In this document: piece by piece, positions 22,090 through 33,600 of the stretch | Position numbering within the stretch: the stretch's first letter is position 1 | How the letters are laid out: each line of letters starts with the position of its first letter | Notes under the pieces: generated by a model | The model's database searches: none | What the model was told of the DNA's origin: nothing | Seen by the model: the letters and a program-made list of their open reading frames with translations, nothing else | Made by a program: the position numbers and the translations under genes | Assembly (NCBI RefSeq): GCF_000090795.2 | Contig: NW_003546281.1 | Location: forward strand, 324,425-388,424 | DNA: 64,000 nt | Direction of reading: 5' to 3' | Origin: Amphimedon queenslandica | Lineage: Eukaryota; Porifera; Demospongiae; Haplosclerida; Niphatidae

Positions 22090-22787
22090 TGCAGAACATA
22101 ATTTTACTCCTGCAGCTGTGTGTTGCATGGTGGATCTATGAATCCCTGAACAATTTCTACATACTCAATTGCTTGTAGTGTTAACAATAGATATAATTTT
22201 AAAAATTGTTTTGAGTTTTTTTGGCTACTTATAGGAAAAATTAGGTTAAATTAAACTTTATATATGAAAAAGAAATTGATAATTTAACCATAATTAATTT
22301 TCATCTATTGATTTAACCAATTTTGGTTAATTTTGCAATAATAGCAGCTAAATGTTGGTTAATTGTCATTGCATACTATTTTTGATCAATTGAGTGATAG
22401 CAATTATATACTTAGTATAGCTTTATATCTACTAATGCCATATTTACAATATGACGCTAGTCCTGACGATAGGTAGATGCTGGAGTTGAATCTGGTTCAA
22501 CTCCAGTGTGAAGCATGCGTCAAAAGGTCAAATCGCCTATGCTTTTGATTAAAAATTGACAGTATGTTGGGCTAGTGTAATATTGTAAATCCACCTTAAG
22601 GTACTTATTGATAAGCTAACATTAATTACAAATGTATAGATCTATTAGGAGTTGATACAAACATGCATGTACCAAAAATTCTAATCCTTATTTTCAAGAC
22701 TGCAGTGTGTCTAGTTTTATATGAAGATACATAGTCTTCTTGTATTTTAATTTATACTTCACTCAAAATAGCTAAGTTTACTGTAGA
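22090..22787. other. Intergenic, one perfect hairpin
   Basis: AT-rich spacer. At about 22470-22496 an 11-bp perfect hairpin occurs (ctggagttgaa, 5-nt loop, ttcaactccag). Its 3' arm resembles a tRNA B box, but no cloverleaf can be drawn. Nothing else is supported here. Confidence 0.5.
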
Positions 22788-23030
22788 AGGGAATCTATTG
22801 TAAACTGACACTCCATTGTTATCTCCAAGGGGATAGGTGCAAAGCTCATTCTAAAATATATAATAGCAAGTATAAATTATGTACTCTTGATAATAGTAAT
22901 GGCTCATTTAGTATACTTTGTACACAATTGCATTTTTACTTTCAATTCTGTGGTTGCAAAGACAGCTAGCATGCAAGATTTCCAAGTGGGGTTGAGCTAT
23001 GTTTTTATCAGGATTTCCTAACAATACTGA
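22788..23030 (+). pseudogene. Fragment of the beta-helix membrane-protein gene
   Basis: This short stretch matches 11098-11300 of the gene at 10506. Shared parts include 'aaactgacactc', 'gttatctccaag', 'cacaattgca', 'ttttactttcaattctgtgg' and 'agacagctagcatg'. It has insertions, deletions and frame changes, and ends at the array flank block. It shows that pieces of the neighbouring gene were carried into the receptor array. Confidence 0.75.
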
Positions 23031-23048
23031 AATGTATTAGTTGTAACA

Positions 23049-23400
23049 TGCTTTTATCTTTGGTTTAACACATGCATTTAAAAGCTTGGACTCACTGAAC
23101 TGATCACTTGTAATCACATTCAGGATTCAAAATCAAGTACATGTACATAGTATTAAATTTTCATTTATTTGATAGATTCTCTTTCTTTTCCTCTACAGAT
23201 TCAGTGTCTGCACTATATAATTGGTAACCTGTTCAATGAGGAAGATGAACCTATTCCTGGACTTACTAACTTTACTACCTTGTTCTGTTTTTATAGCAAC
23301 AATATAAAAGTGCATAAGTTGAAAGGTATATATAAGTTACTATTTGATATATGATTGATAGAATATGGGAGAGTTAAATGACTTTGCATCAAAAATTATG
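23049..23400. repeat. Array flank block, copy 2
   Basis: Second copy of the block at 18930-19400, matching through 'agcttggactcactgaactg', 'cctctacagattcagtgtct' and 'ttggtaacctgttcaatga'. It abuts the truncated 3' end of receptor copy D. Confidence 0.7.
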
Positions 23401-23406
23401 ATCAGT

Positions 23407-24467
23407 ATTTATTAATAGGATATAGTTCAGTAATAGTAGTATTAGTATCTGTTACATTATAACTATACACAGAACAACTATTAATACAAATTGTTGTAAT
23501 GCATACATTTATAATGTAGTACTCAATTGGAGGCCTACGTAATGTTATAGTATCCTAATAAATGTTATTACCAACAATTTATCATCAGTTAACTTGCTTT
23601 ATTGTTATTCCACCATTATTGTGACGCTATCAGTTGATATCTGATACCAACTAATATTAATAACTTGAGCCGGCACTATAAGAAATACAGTGAGGGTGTG
23701 TGTGTGTGTGTTCTCACCATCCCATATATACTGTATTAATGATAAAGGAAGGACTTCTCTTCCAATAGTGTCAATAGGAATAATAATAAATCAGTGAATA
23801 ATTAGTACCAATAATAAGAGTATTAACTGCTATATAAGGGATGTCAGTAGTGCTGGATTGACTAGGGGTGTCATTTCTAAATATAGTAATGTTATAGTTG
23901 CTTATGTATGATCCTGAAGCAGTCCAGTTAATGACTAAATTATTGTCAGCTATCAGATTAATTGTTATGTTATGAACTCCTTCTGGTGGACCTGTTTTAA
24001 GAAATTAATTAATGCCAAAAATTGTATACCTTCTATGTTTATATTTGATGTATTGAAATTATTCAAATCAATTGTGCAACCAATTGTACTCCCATTCAAT
24101 TCCACTGGCACTGACTGACTTGTAGCAGTACTAATCAGTTTTCTTTCTGTAGCATTGTAATAAGTAATATTTATCATGAAATCAGGAAATGGAAGAGATT
24201 GTTTATTCTGTTCGTAAATCACTGTCATCCCATTTCTCCTCCATGCTATTGTTGGTTCAGGTATATCATCCACTATACAAGTGAACACTAGTTCATCTCC
24301 AGGACACACAACAGGATAAGGAGTATAAGTGAATGAAGATATATAAGCTGCTGAAGCTAGACTGTTGGTTAAAATATTATACTACAGTGAATTAACTCAC
24401 TAAATACAGAAATGAGACACAAACATTCAGTCAGTACTAGACACCAGTAGATACCAGTAGCAGCCAT
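23407..24467 (-). pseudogene. Receptor array copy D: 5' part only, frameshifted
   Basis: From the ATG at 24467 the signal peptide (MAATGIYWCLVLTECLCLIS) and Ig exon are intact, and the Ig domain is nearly identical to copy B (ELNKQ in B, EQNKQ in D). In the first FN3 exon a 4-bp insertion near 23787-23795 (aaatcagtg against gaatg in B) breaks the frame. The second FN3 exons are present up to about 23407. The stalk, TM and tail exons are missing, replaced by the flank block. It is unlikely to make a membrane receptor; a short soluble Ig product is conceivable but unsupported. Confidence 0.75.
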
Positions 24468-24692
24468 TAGTATCAATATACTGTTATGATGTACAGACAA
24501 TAAGCAATTACTCACTCAACTCAAAGCAGTGTTGCTGTTGTCCTTCTCTATGCCTACAACAGTTACACCTACTAGACTACTATAGTGTGGTTACTCATGT
24601 CTATCATAACAATTGAGTATATGCAAAACAGTATATTAGTAAAAGACACTTGTGATATTATAATTTGTTGCAGACTGTATATATGTTCTATT

Positions 24693-25040
24693 NNNNNNNN
24701 NNNNNNNNNNNNNNNNNNNNNNNNNNNNNNNNNNNNNNNNNNNNNNNNNNNNNNNNNNNNNNNNNNNNNNNNNNNNNNNNNNNNNNNNNNNNNNNNNNNN
24801 NNNNNNNNNNNNNNNNNNNNNNNNNNNNNNNNNNNNNNNNNNNNNNNNNNNNNNNNNNNNNNNNNNNNNNNNNNNNNNNNNNNNNNNNNNNNNNNNNNNN
24901 NNNNNNNNNNNNNNNNNNNNNNNNNNNNNNNNNNNNNNNNNNNNNNNNNNNNNNNNNNNNNNNNNNNNNNNNNNNNNNNNNNNNNNNNNNNNNNNNNNNN
25001 NNNNNNNNNNNNNNNNNNNNNNNNNNNNNNNNNNNNNNNN
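24693..25040. other. Assembly gap (348 N)
   Basis: Unresolved bases. By comparison with the B/C junction (about 18453-18618), the missing DNA should hold the end of the TM exon and the tail of receptor copy E. That corresponds to roughly 165 bp in copy C, so the gap length may be nominal. Confidence 0.95.
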
Positions 25041-26612
25041 TCTCTTTTTCATTATTAAACATACAATGATACTAGTAATTATTGCAGTGATGAGTCCAGT
25101 TAATAGACCAGTGATAGGTACAGCAATAGCAACTGTGTTTGTGTTAATTAGATTAGATACACTTAATGTATATTAACTAACCACTAATAGATCCTACATC
25201 TGTTGATTGTGTGGTTCCTGTAGTATTACATGAAGCATAACCTAATGAATAACAAATTCACTGTATATACTGATTATTATGACTTACTCTCAATGTAACT
25301 GCTTATTATTGTTTCAGTTGTTGTGATTAGTTGTGTTTCTGTGACTGTTGTCATAACTAAACTTCTATCTTGTGTTGTGATAAATTCAGTAGTACTCATT
25401 ATAATGTTAGTGATACTTGATGTAGTAGCAGTTATACTGACTATAGTAATAATGTATACATTATATTAAGTACTGATGCTATATACCATTAACAGTGACT
25501 GATAGTCCATATCCAATAACATTAACAGGTGTGATAGTAACAGTGTAGTATTCATTAATTGGAGATAGTTCAGTAATAGTAGTATTAGTATCAGTTACAT
25601 TATAACTGTACACAGAACAACTATTGATACAAATTGTTGTAATGTATACATTTATAATGTAGTACTCAATAGGAGGACGTAATGTTGTAGTATCCTAATA
25701 AAAGTTATTACCAACAATTTAACATCAATTAACTTGCTTCATTGTTATTCCACCATATTGTGACGCTATCAGTTGATATTTGATACCAACTAATATTAAC
25801 AACTTGAGCCGGTACTATAAGAGATACTATGAGTGTGTGTCTGTGTGTGTCTTCTTACCATTCCATATATACTGTATTAATGATGAAGGAGGTCCTTCTC
25901 TTCCAATAGTATCAATAGGAATTATAATGAATGAATAATTGGTACCAATAATAATATTAATAGTTGCCGATGAAGTGTTGACAGTGCTGCTCTCAGTGTT
26001 TGTGTTATTACTGGTTATTGTAATGATATAATGATTTATACACTGTTGTGGTTCTGTCCAATTTATGGCTAGGGCACTATTAGTCATTAGTTTAACTGTT
26101 ATATTATTAACAGGTAATAATGGTGGACCTATAATTAAAATAATGATTAACAAAAAGTAATAAATATTACACAATGGCTTATACCTGTGACATTAATATG
26201 TAGATACACAGAACTATCTGTCATTCCATTAAATTCATCTGAACATCCAATTGTAGTGCCATTTAATGATATATTAACTGATTCAATAGTAGCAGTACTT
26301 GTTACCATGTTACCATTGACAGCAATCACGGACAGAAGGAAATTCCCTTCCATTACAGATTGACCAGTACTTGTTAATTCACGTGTTCCAGCATTATTTT
26401 GTGCTCTCCAAAATACAGCACCAGTATCAGTTATACAAGTAAGCTCTACTCTATCACCAGGACATGGCACTGTACCAGCATTAGGAACTGTTTGGCTAAA
26501 CTGTACTAGAATTTTTATTCATATTTGATATGGTAACAGTACAAGACTTACAAGATACAACAAGAGTAAAGCTCCCAGTCAATACAAAGCACCAATAGAT
26601 ACCAGTAGCCAT
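25041..26612 (-). CDS. Receptor array copy E: Ig-FN3-FN3-TM protein, 3' end in gap
   Basis: The ATG at 26612 opens the same signal-peptide exon type (MATGIYWCFVLTGSFTLV-like). The Ig exon carries PCPGDRVELTCITDTGAVFW and TIGCSDEFNG, and is unlike A and B outside the core Cys/Trp positions. FN3-1 reads PPLLPVNNITVKLM to IIGTNYSFIIIPID. The second FN3 is split at a GC-donor intron (gaa|gcaagt). Stalk and short stalk exons follow. The TM exon (AIAVPITGLLTGLITAI) enters the gap at 25040, so the tail is not visible. No lesion was seen, so the gene is probably functional. Confidence 0.75.
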
Positions 26613-27645
26613 TAGTATTACTAAGAGAAATAAGAACTGAAATACTGTTATGATATATAAACAATAAGCAATTACTCACTTAACTTAAAGCAGTGTTGCT
26701 GTTATTCTTCTTTGTGCCTACAAGCTACAACAGTTACACCTACTCAAATTGACTAGACTGTGTGTGGTTACTCTGCTATCATAACATGATAAACATGTAC
26801 ATGTAGATGACAGGGAATGCATCACTGTTGATTGCTTTTGACATGTTTGAAAAATTTGCTGTGTTTAGTATAAATGTTGTAGGCTAGGGAATGGTCTGGC
26901 TAGTGAGGCTATATAAATGTTACAAATGACGTCAGTATCATCATTACTGTCAGTACACAATTAGAGAGTGATGTGTACATGAGCTTATGCCATTGGTAGT
27001 ACTTATAGTACATGTATTATTTTTGTAGCATGTCTCTGTCATTGGTTTAACACTAATACAGACATGTATAACAAAAGCTTGGACTCACTGAACTGATCAC
27101 TTGTAATCAGGATTCAAAATCAAGTACACATTATTTCATTTATTTGATGGAATATGTTTCTTTTACTCTATATGCTTAACTTTTATTGCTGTCAGAGGTG
27201 CATGGTCTGCACTGGTGGATGTGCTATTATTTGTGTTATTATGACACTGACACATCTTCCTGTGTTGATCAAGTACTGCATTGAAAACAGCTGAGGCTAT
27301 AAAAAAGGACAAGTACCGGTATCCTAGAGCCTGTGAAGAAGAGCTCACTATGTATTACACAGCTGATGGTATGTTGGATACAATACCTTTTATTAAAAAA
27401 ATACATTGAAATTGGACTTTCCAATGAATTATTTTATATATTAAATATAGCGCTAGATCTATATTCTTTTGTAAGCATTAATTGTAAACTGCAAATATTA
27501 GTTGGCCAAAGTATTGACTAATTCAGAGGTATATACAGTATCTTTACAAAGCTACAAAATAGCAATAGAACTTCAAAAACAATGAGACAAAAAATATTTA
27601 TAGATTTAATATTAATTAGTTCTTTTTGTACTGCCATACATAGCA
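26613..27645. other. Intergenic; array flank block copy 3
   Basis: 26930-27160 matches the blocks at 18930 and 23049 ('agcttggactcactgaactg', 'caggattcaaaatcaagtac'). It marks the 5' flank of receptor gene E. The rest (27160-27645) is AT-rich without a supported gene. It includes a 61-codon minus-strand frame ending near 27163 that I could not link to any exon structure. Confidence 0.5.
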
Positions 27646-30600
27646 TTATTGGTGGCTTATTGAGTTTTTAAGGAACTCCTCTTCCCATTTCTTTTGTTCT
27701 TGCCTTTTCATGCTAAGAGACTTTTTGTATTGCTTTTCCCTGAAGTGTTGTAAAATGCTTTCAACTTTTGCTTCAAGTATGTCAATTTTCTCTCCTGTTA
27801 CATCATCTTCACCAGACAAGCAGCGTGCTTCTTGCTGAGGAAAGAAGGCAGTATCACCATCAGCAATCTAATGAATAAACAAAATGTAAGTTTATTCAGT
27901 TCTGCCAAATTGTTAATGTAAGAAGTTGTTTCTAAATGGATCCGGAACTCTCTGTGTACTATTGTAATTATATATTATGTGTTTATTCAAGTATATTCTA
28001 GAACAATCATGTAAAGTATTCTTGTATGTTATAGAACCTTCTGGACATTTATAAGATCTATATAAGTGTGTTGTTTGTGAGTTAGTGTTAGTTGTGTGTT
28101 AGTTGTGAGTTAGTTTTGTTAGTTGGTTTTTGAGCTCAGTTGAGTTTCGTGTTGATTAAGAAATAAGTTTGGTGAACAGATAGCTAGGAGGGTCTGTTAC
28201 AGTTAATAGGTACTGCTTATATCTAAAATAGCTAAATTCCAATGAAAATGCAGCTGCTGCATTAGTGTAAACACCTGAAAACAGTAATAGCAAAAATGAT
28301 GCAGATTAGGCCTGTGTTTTCATGTTAATGAGGCCTAAGTTCCATTGGTCAAAATTAATTCATTAAGGTGGTTTATACATATAAAGTCTAAATGTCCAAC
28401 CAAATTTATTCTAGTTTATCTGGCTTGACGATATATTGTATAGTGGGAATATTTGGCAGCACTTGATATTGGTGGTTTTATCAGGGTTTCCCACAAAGCA
28501 TGCTAAGTGAGCTAAACAGCATGTTTAATGAGCTGACAAGCACTACAATACAGTACATGACGCCAAAAATTCTTTAAAAATCCAAAATCCAATTTTTAAT
28601 GAAATCAGTTCAAAATTTCTAAGCAACATACTGGTAAGTGTATGTATATGTATCAAAAAATGAAGAGATTATTCTTATTAAAATTTGGCTACATGCAAAA
28701 GGCTATTATAGCCTTGGCTTCATTTCTGAGCAACCTTAAAAGTCCAAACTTGATTGGAATCAGCTCACTAAGTTGATACACAACGTAAGAACTAGTGTTT
28801 ATATATTAGAAAAAATATCAAAATGGTGAATTCTCTTTTAGCCATTTTTGACTTTTTGATCAACTGACAATCCACTACAAGAATCTGCATGCATGAGCAC
28901 TATGCCAAAATCCTGAGAGAAACTCTAGATTTTATGATTGCAGTGTATTGGTGGTTTTACATGTATATGGGTAATTTTGCGGCCACATGTCATGAGCATG
29001 CTCAGAATAAAGCAAAAAAATTGGTAAATTTTAATTGGAAATTTTATTATTAATTCACCAATCATCAAAATAGAGCTCTGCAAATTTTTCCTGCTACATG
29101 GTGTGTTATGTTGCAATATTAAATGAGGCACATTCTGCTACTGTTTGAGTAAAAACTGGACAGTTACAATATATATTCTCTTACAGTTAAACTTAAACAG
29201 TGCATGTCATATTAATTCATTTACGTACCAATTTATGAACATATTTTTGAATGGCATTATGATCTCCAGTGTCAATACTGTCCAAATAAAGGGAATAATA
29301 CACATATTTCCACATGTTGTGGTCATTGTCCACATGGTCTTTGAAGCCCTGTGCACCAAAAGATTTTATATAAATTCTTTTTGAAAACTTACCTCAGCTC
29401 GTCTTTCAAAGTCAAAACTTGGAAGGTCACAAATAAAGCAATTGCTCTTTTGCTCAGTTTCAATAGAATTCTGAAAGAATAAACATAAGGAATTTTATTT
29501 GACACAACTTACTCTTTCTTCTCTCAGTTCTGAGAAAGTATCGACTATTATTCCAAAAACAATATTAAGACCAATTGTTGAAACAATAACAAAGAATGAT
29601 ATATGATATATCAAAAATCCTGTGTATATTCCAGGAGAAAATTTAATTGGGGGTTCAGTGTTATCGTCAATAACAGGGGAGGAAACAGATTTATGAATAG
29701 GTATTATCTATAAACAGTACAATGACAATATTCAAGGATTTAATCACACAGCAGGCATACCAATCCTAGGTTCTCTGTAAGTCCATATCTAAGTACAGTA
29801 AACATGCACTGTCCTAAATTAGCACAAAAAAGTGGAGTCTCTTCATTAGTTTGTGTAAAATGATCCTGAAGAAAAGCAAAAGAGATGACAGCATATATGT
29901 ACAGAACAATTACTCCCAATACAGCAACCCATATTAATGATATTCCTAAAAAAATTCATTTGCTAGGATAAAGGAAAATGTCATTATAAACATACCATTT
30001 TTTGTAACAGCTCTTAAAACTCTTTGCAATATATCATTATTAACCACAATGAATAATAGACTGAAACAATAGAAATAGCCTCTGAAAAGCAAAGCACAAA
30101 TAGAGCAGCACAAAAACAGGATCATGAAAAGTGTAGAAATGCTAAATATCCCAACATCAATATATGTCAAATTTGGCATAGAATATTGTCTTCTGCCTTT
30201 CAGAATAATTTTTTCAAATTTAGCTCTGTATTGCAAACAAGTATATTTTATGTAGCATTAAGTAATGCTCACCTCATTTTGTAAACCAATGCAGGAAGCC
30301 TAAAATGTGGCCAGTTTATTACAAAATACTCAACAACGACCCACAATGCTAATATTAAGTGCCCAGTGCCAAGAATATAAAGTAAAATCAAGAACCATTC
30401 GGGCACGTGAGGCAAAAACAACCTAAAATATACTCATTAATATCTATAGCATAAGGTATTCTTACTCATCAGATGTTACTGAGGCAGGTACAGTATATAA
30501 TCCAAGCATAAATAGGTTTATAATGACAGTCAATAACATTAACAGACGAATTCGGATTTTACTAAAACAAAAAAAGTTCAGTTGTGATCAGATCTACATT

Positions 30601-33600
30601 GACTTACTAAAATGATAGGAATGGCTTGAATACCTTGATGCTCTTCAATTTTGTCTATAATACACATTATTGTATGCAATGATAATTATTAATAAGCTAT
30701 AGAATGTAGTTTACTTGATGATTAATGTCTCTTTTAAGTGCTGGCATTAGATCAACTAAAGCTCTTTGTTTGTCTTCCATTGAGTCTCTGTTTATATTCC
30801 AACGAACCAGCTCAGTCATTTCCTCACGGAACAAAGTTTTACATGGAAAATGTACTTTAGCTAGCATTGGCTTAAATCCCTCCTCTTCATAATGAATCTC
30901 AATGGAATGAGAATAATCAGATATAATACTGGGATTTCTGCCTAATACTTTCTCTACTTCTGCACTAAGTTCTTCTACAAAGGTATCATTTTATAGTAAT
31001 ATCAATTATGCTGTTACCTTTGTCTTGTATACTGATAGCATTGTAGTCCATTAAAGTTACAAGTGTGTGGTATGCTTTAAACAGGCCTCTCTCACAATCA
31101 TCATCCATTTGGTGCTTTCTTACAAAAGGATGAGTTTGTAAATCAAAGAATAATTTCATTGTGTTCAAAGTTGATTTAACATCCAGTGATGCTCCAATAC
31201 CCTATAAATAATATGAAAGCAAACCATTAACTATTGAGTAGTTTTGAATAAATTATTTTCACTAAATCAATTAAATGGAAGGTCAAGCAAATAATGCACC
31301 AACAATATAAAAATAGGAAACATGCATAAAATAAACCAATAGCAGTAATATGTACATTATGCAGACTGAATCTATACATTTAGAGGACTACAACAAGTTG
31401 ATGTAGCTCTAATAAAATTAAATGCTAACCCATCCAATTACAAGATATATTGGGAAGCTTTATAACAGAGTAGTGAAAGATGCCAGCTAAAAATGATGTC
31501 ATCTATTGCTGGCAAGCTGTGATCACCATCTCTCCCTTTTACCCTGACTATGACAGTACAAACTATTTGCCAACAATTAATGCCAAATGATCAATTGCCA
31601 AATAAAATTAAAGCCAAGCTACACACAGAAGCCAGAGAAGACTAACTTTTGCATTGAGATGAGTCTGTGGACTGATCTCTTCTAGCATTACATCAAGTAG
31701 CTCCACAGCCTTTCCTTTTACTTGAACTAAATCCAGCAAAAAGTATGCATCATCAGACTACAAAAATATATATAACATTATTTTGAAGCAATTAGTTCAT
31801 ATACCTTTTCTTCATCTAAATGGTTGTTTTGTTCACTGAAGGATAACTGAAGTATCTTATTTAGTGGGTCCATAACAAGTTTATCAAATACAATCTGTTG
31901 ATTTTCAATGTTTCCTACACACATTTCAATCAATGACTGAAATATTTGACTGATCTGTTTCAAACTACTCATTGTGGCATAATTTGTAAATGTATGGAGA
32001 AATGATACTACTTCAGCCACTACGTTGATATTCTAAATGATTATACAATACAAATGCACACTGACATAATATAAATGACAATACTTTAAAGTTTTCCGGT
32101 TGCTCTCGTAGGTAATGCTGTAGCTTTCTATTCTGACCATCACACATGAGACCAATAACATCCAATACTAGACTGGTTTGAATAGCATTTTGGCTCATCA
32201 TATTTGATACCAGAGTTGAGCCATTATCTAATATTTCTTCATCATCAGAGTCCAAGGTTGATGCACTATCCTATAAAGTCAAATCATTAAAGACATCATG
32301 TACACAATACAATACCTCTCTAGATAGTGTCCTTAATGGAATAAGTGGCTGTTGATCCATCATATCTGATAAACAGTAAAACAATATGCATATACATAGT
32401 CTAATTTAATTACCAATTTGTTCCATGGATATGACTACTTCTCGTCCAACAGTAAAACCAAGGCGTAACTATTGATTAACATTAAAGTGACATTAATTTT
32501 TACTAGGTTATTAAAAAACTTACAGCATTAGCCACATTTCTGTTGCTATTGTTCTCAGTTGGTGATGGAGGGGCTTCCTATATGCAACATGTAGTTATGC
32601 ATGTTAATTGAACAAGCAATTCTATCCTCACAATCATTGCTGCAGCTTCTCTTGCTTGCAATAACTCTTCTAAAGCAGCTCTGCATATTTAACATACATA
32701 TATATAATAACATGGTATTTGTTTTACTTTTCCTTGTAGGCAAAACTGGCACTCTCAAGTCTCAATTTCAGATCAAAAAAGAGTGTTTCTTCTCTTGAAT
32801 TACAAACATACTGGTACAATCCTTTCTGTACCTCCTCATTACCAGAAAAAAGGAGAGCTTTCATTAATGCCAATGCTTCTCTTGAAATTCTCTCATTAGG
32901 ATGTGATAACAAAGGAATTATCTATTAATTAGTATGCATCAGTGTTTATTTTATTGAATTGCATACTCTACTAATAGCATTTTTGAATGACTGAATAAAA
33001 GTTTGAACTGGAACAACTGAATGGTCACATTTGCTGGTAATAAAAAAATAAATTAGGAGTATCTACTCTGATTGACTGACTCTCTGTAGTCTTTAGGATT
33101 TCTGTCTTTAAGTTCTGGATCAATCATTTTAATTTTATTGTGAATCAATGCCCTTAGTATCTAAGCAAAACATCATTACTAGTACAGAATAAAGAAATTT
33201 TGTTACCAATAGACATCTTAAATCTAAATTGTCTTGATTAACTTGTTCCTTTTCACCAAGCTGTTCAGTTCGACTGATAGATATTCTGTTGGCACAATAT
33301 ATAGAATTAATAAAACCATGATGCTAGAAATAATGCTAACTCTATTTCTCTTAATAATCTTTCAGCTGGATGATTATTTTCATCATTTAAGGGGCTAGTA
33401 TTAAATTACATAACTCACTAAAAATGATTATGTACTTACTGAATTTGGTATAAGTTTACAAGCTTCTGAAAACTAGGTCCCAGTGGTAGATCTTCACCTT
33501 CTTCACTGTATTCTAAAAATGATAGTGACAAGCATGAAAGGGTAAGTTTCAAGTGGTACCTATTTCTTCCACAGGAGATCCTATTTGGTGACTAGCAGTG

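Noticed and set aside
22460-22510. tRNA-like B box (ggttcaactcc)
   Set aside because: It belongs to a perfect 11-bp hairpin; no acceptor stem, D arm or anticodon arm can be drawn around it.
24585-25069. Open frames crossing 24693-25040
   Set aside because: They exist only because unknown bases cannot contain stops.
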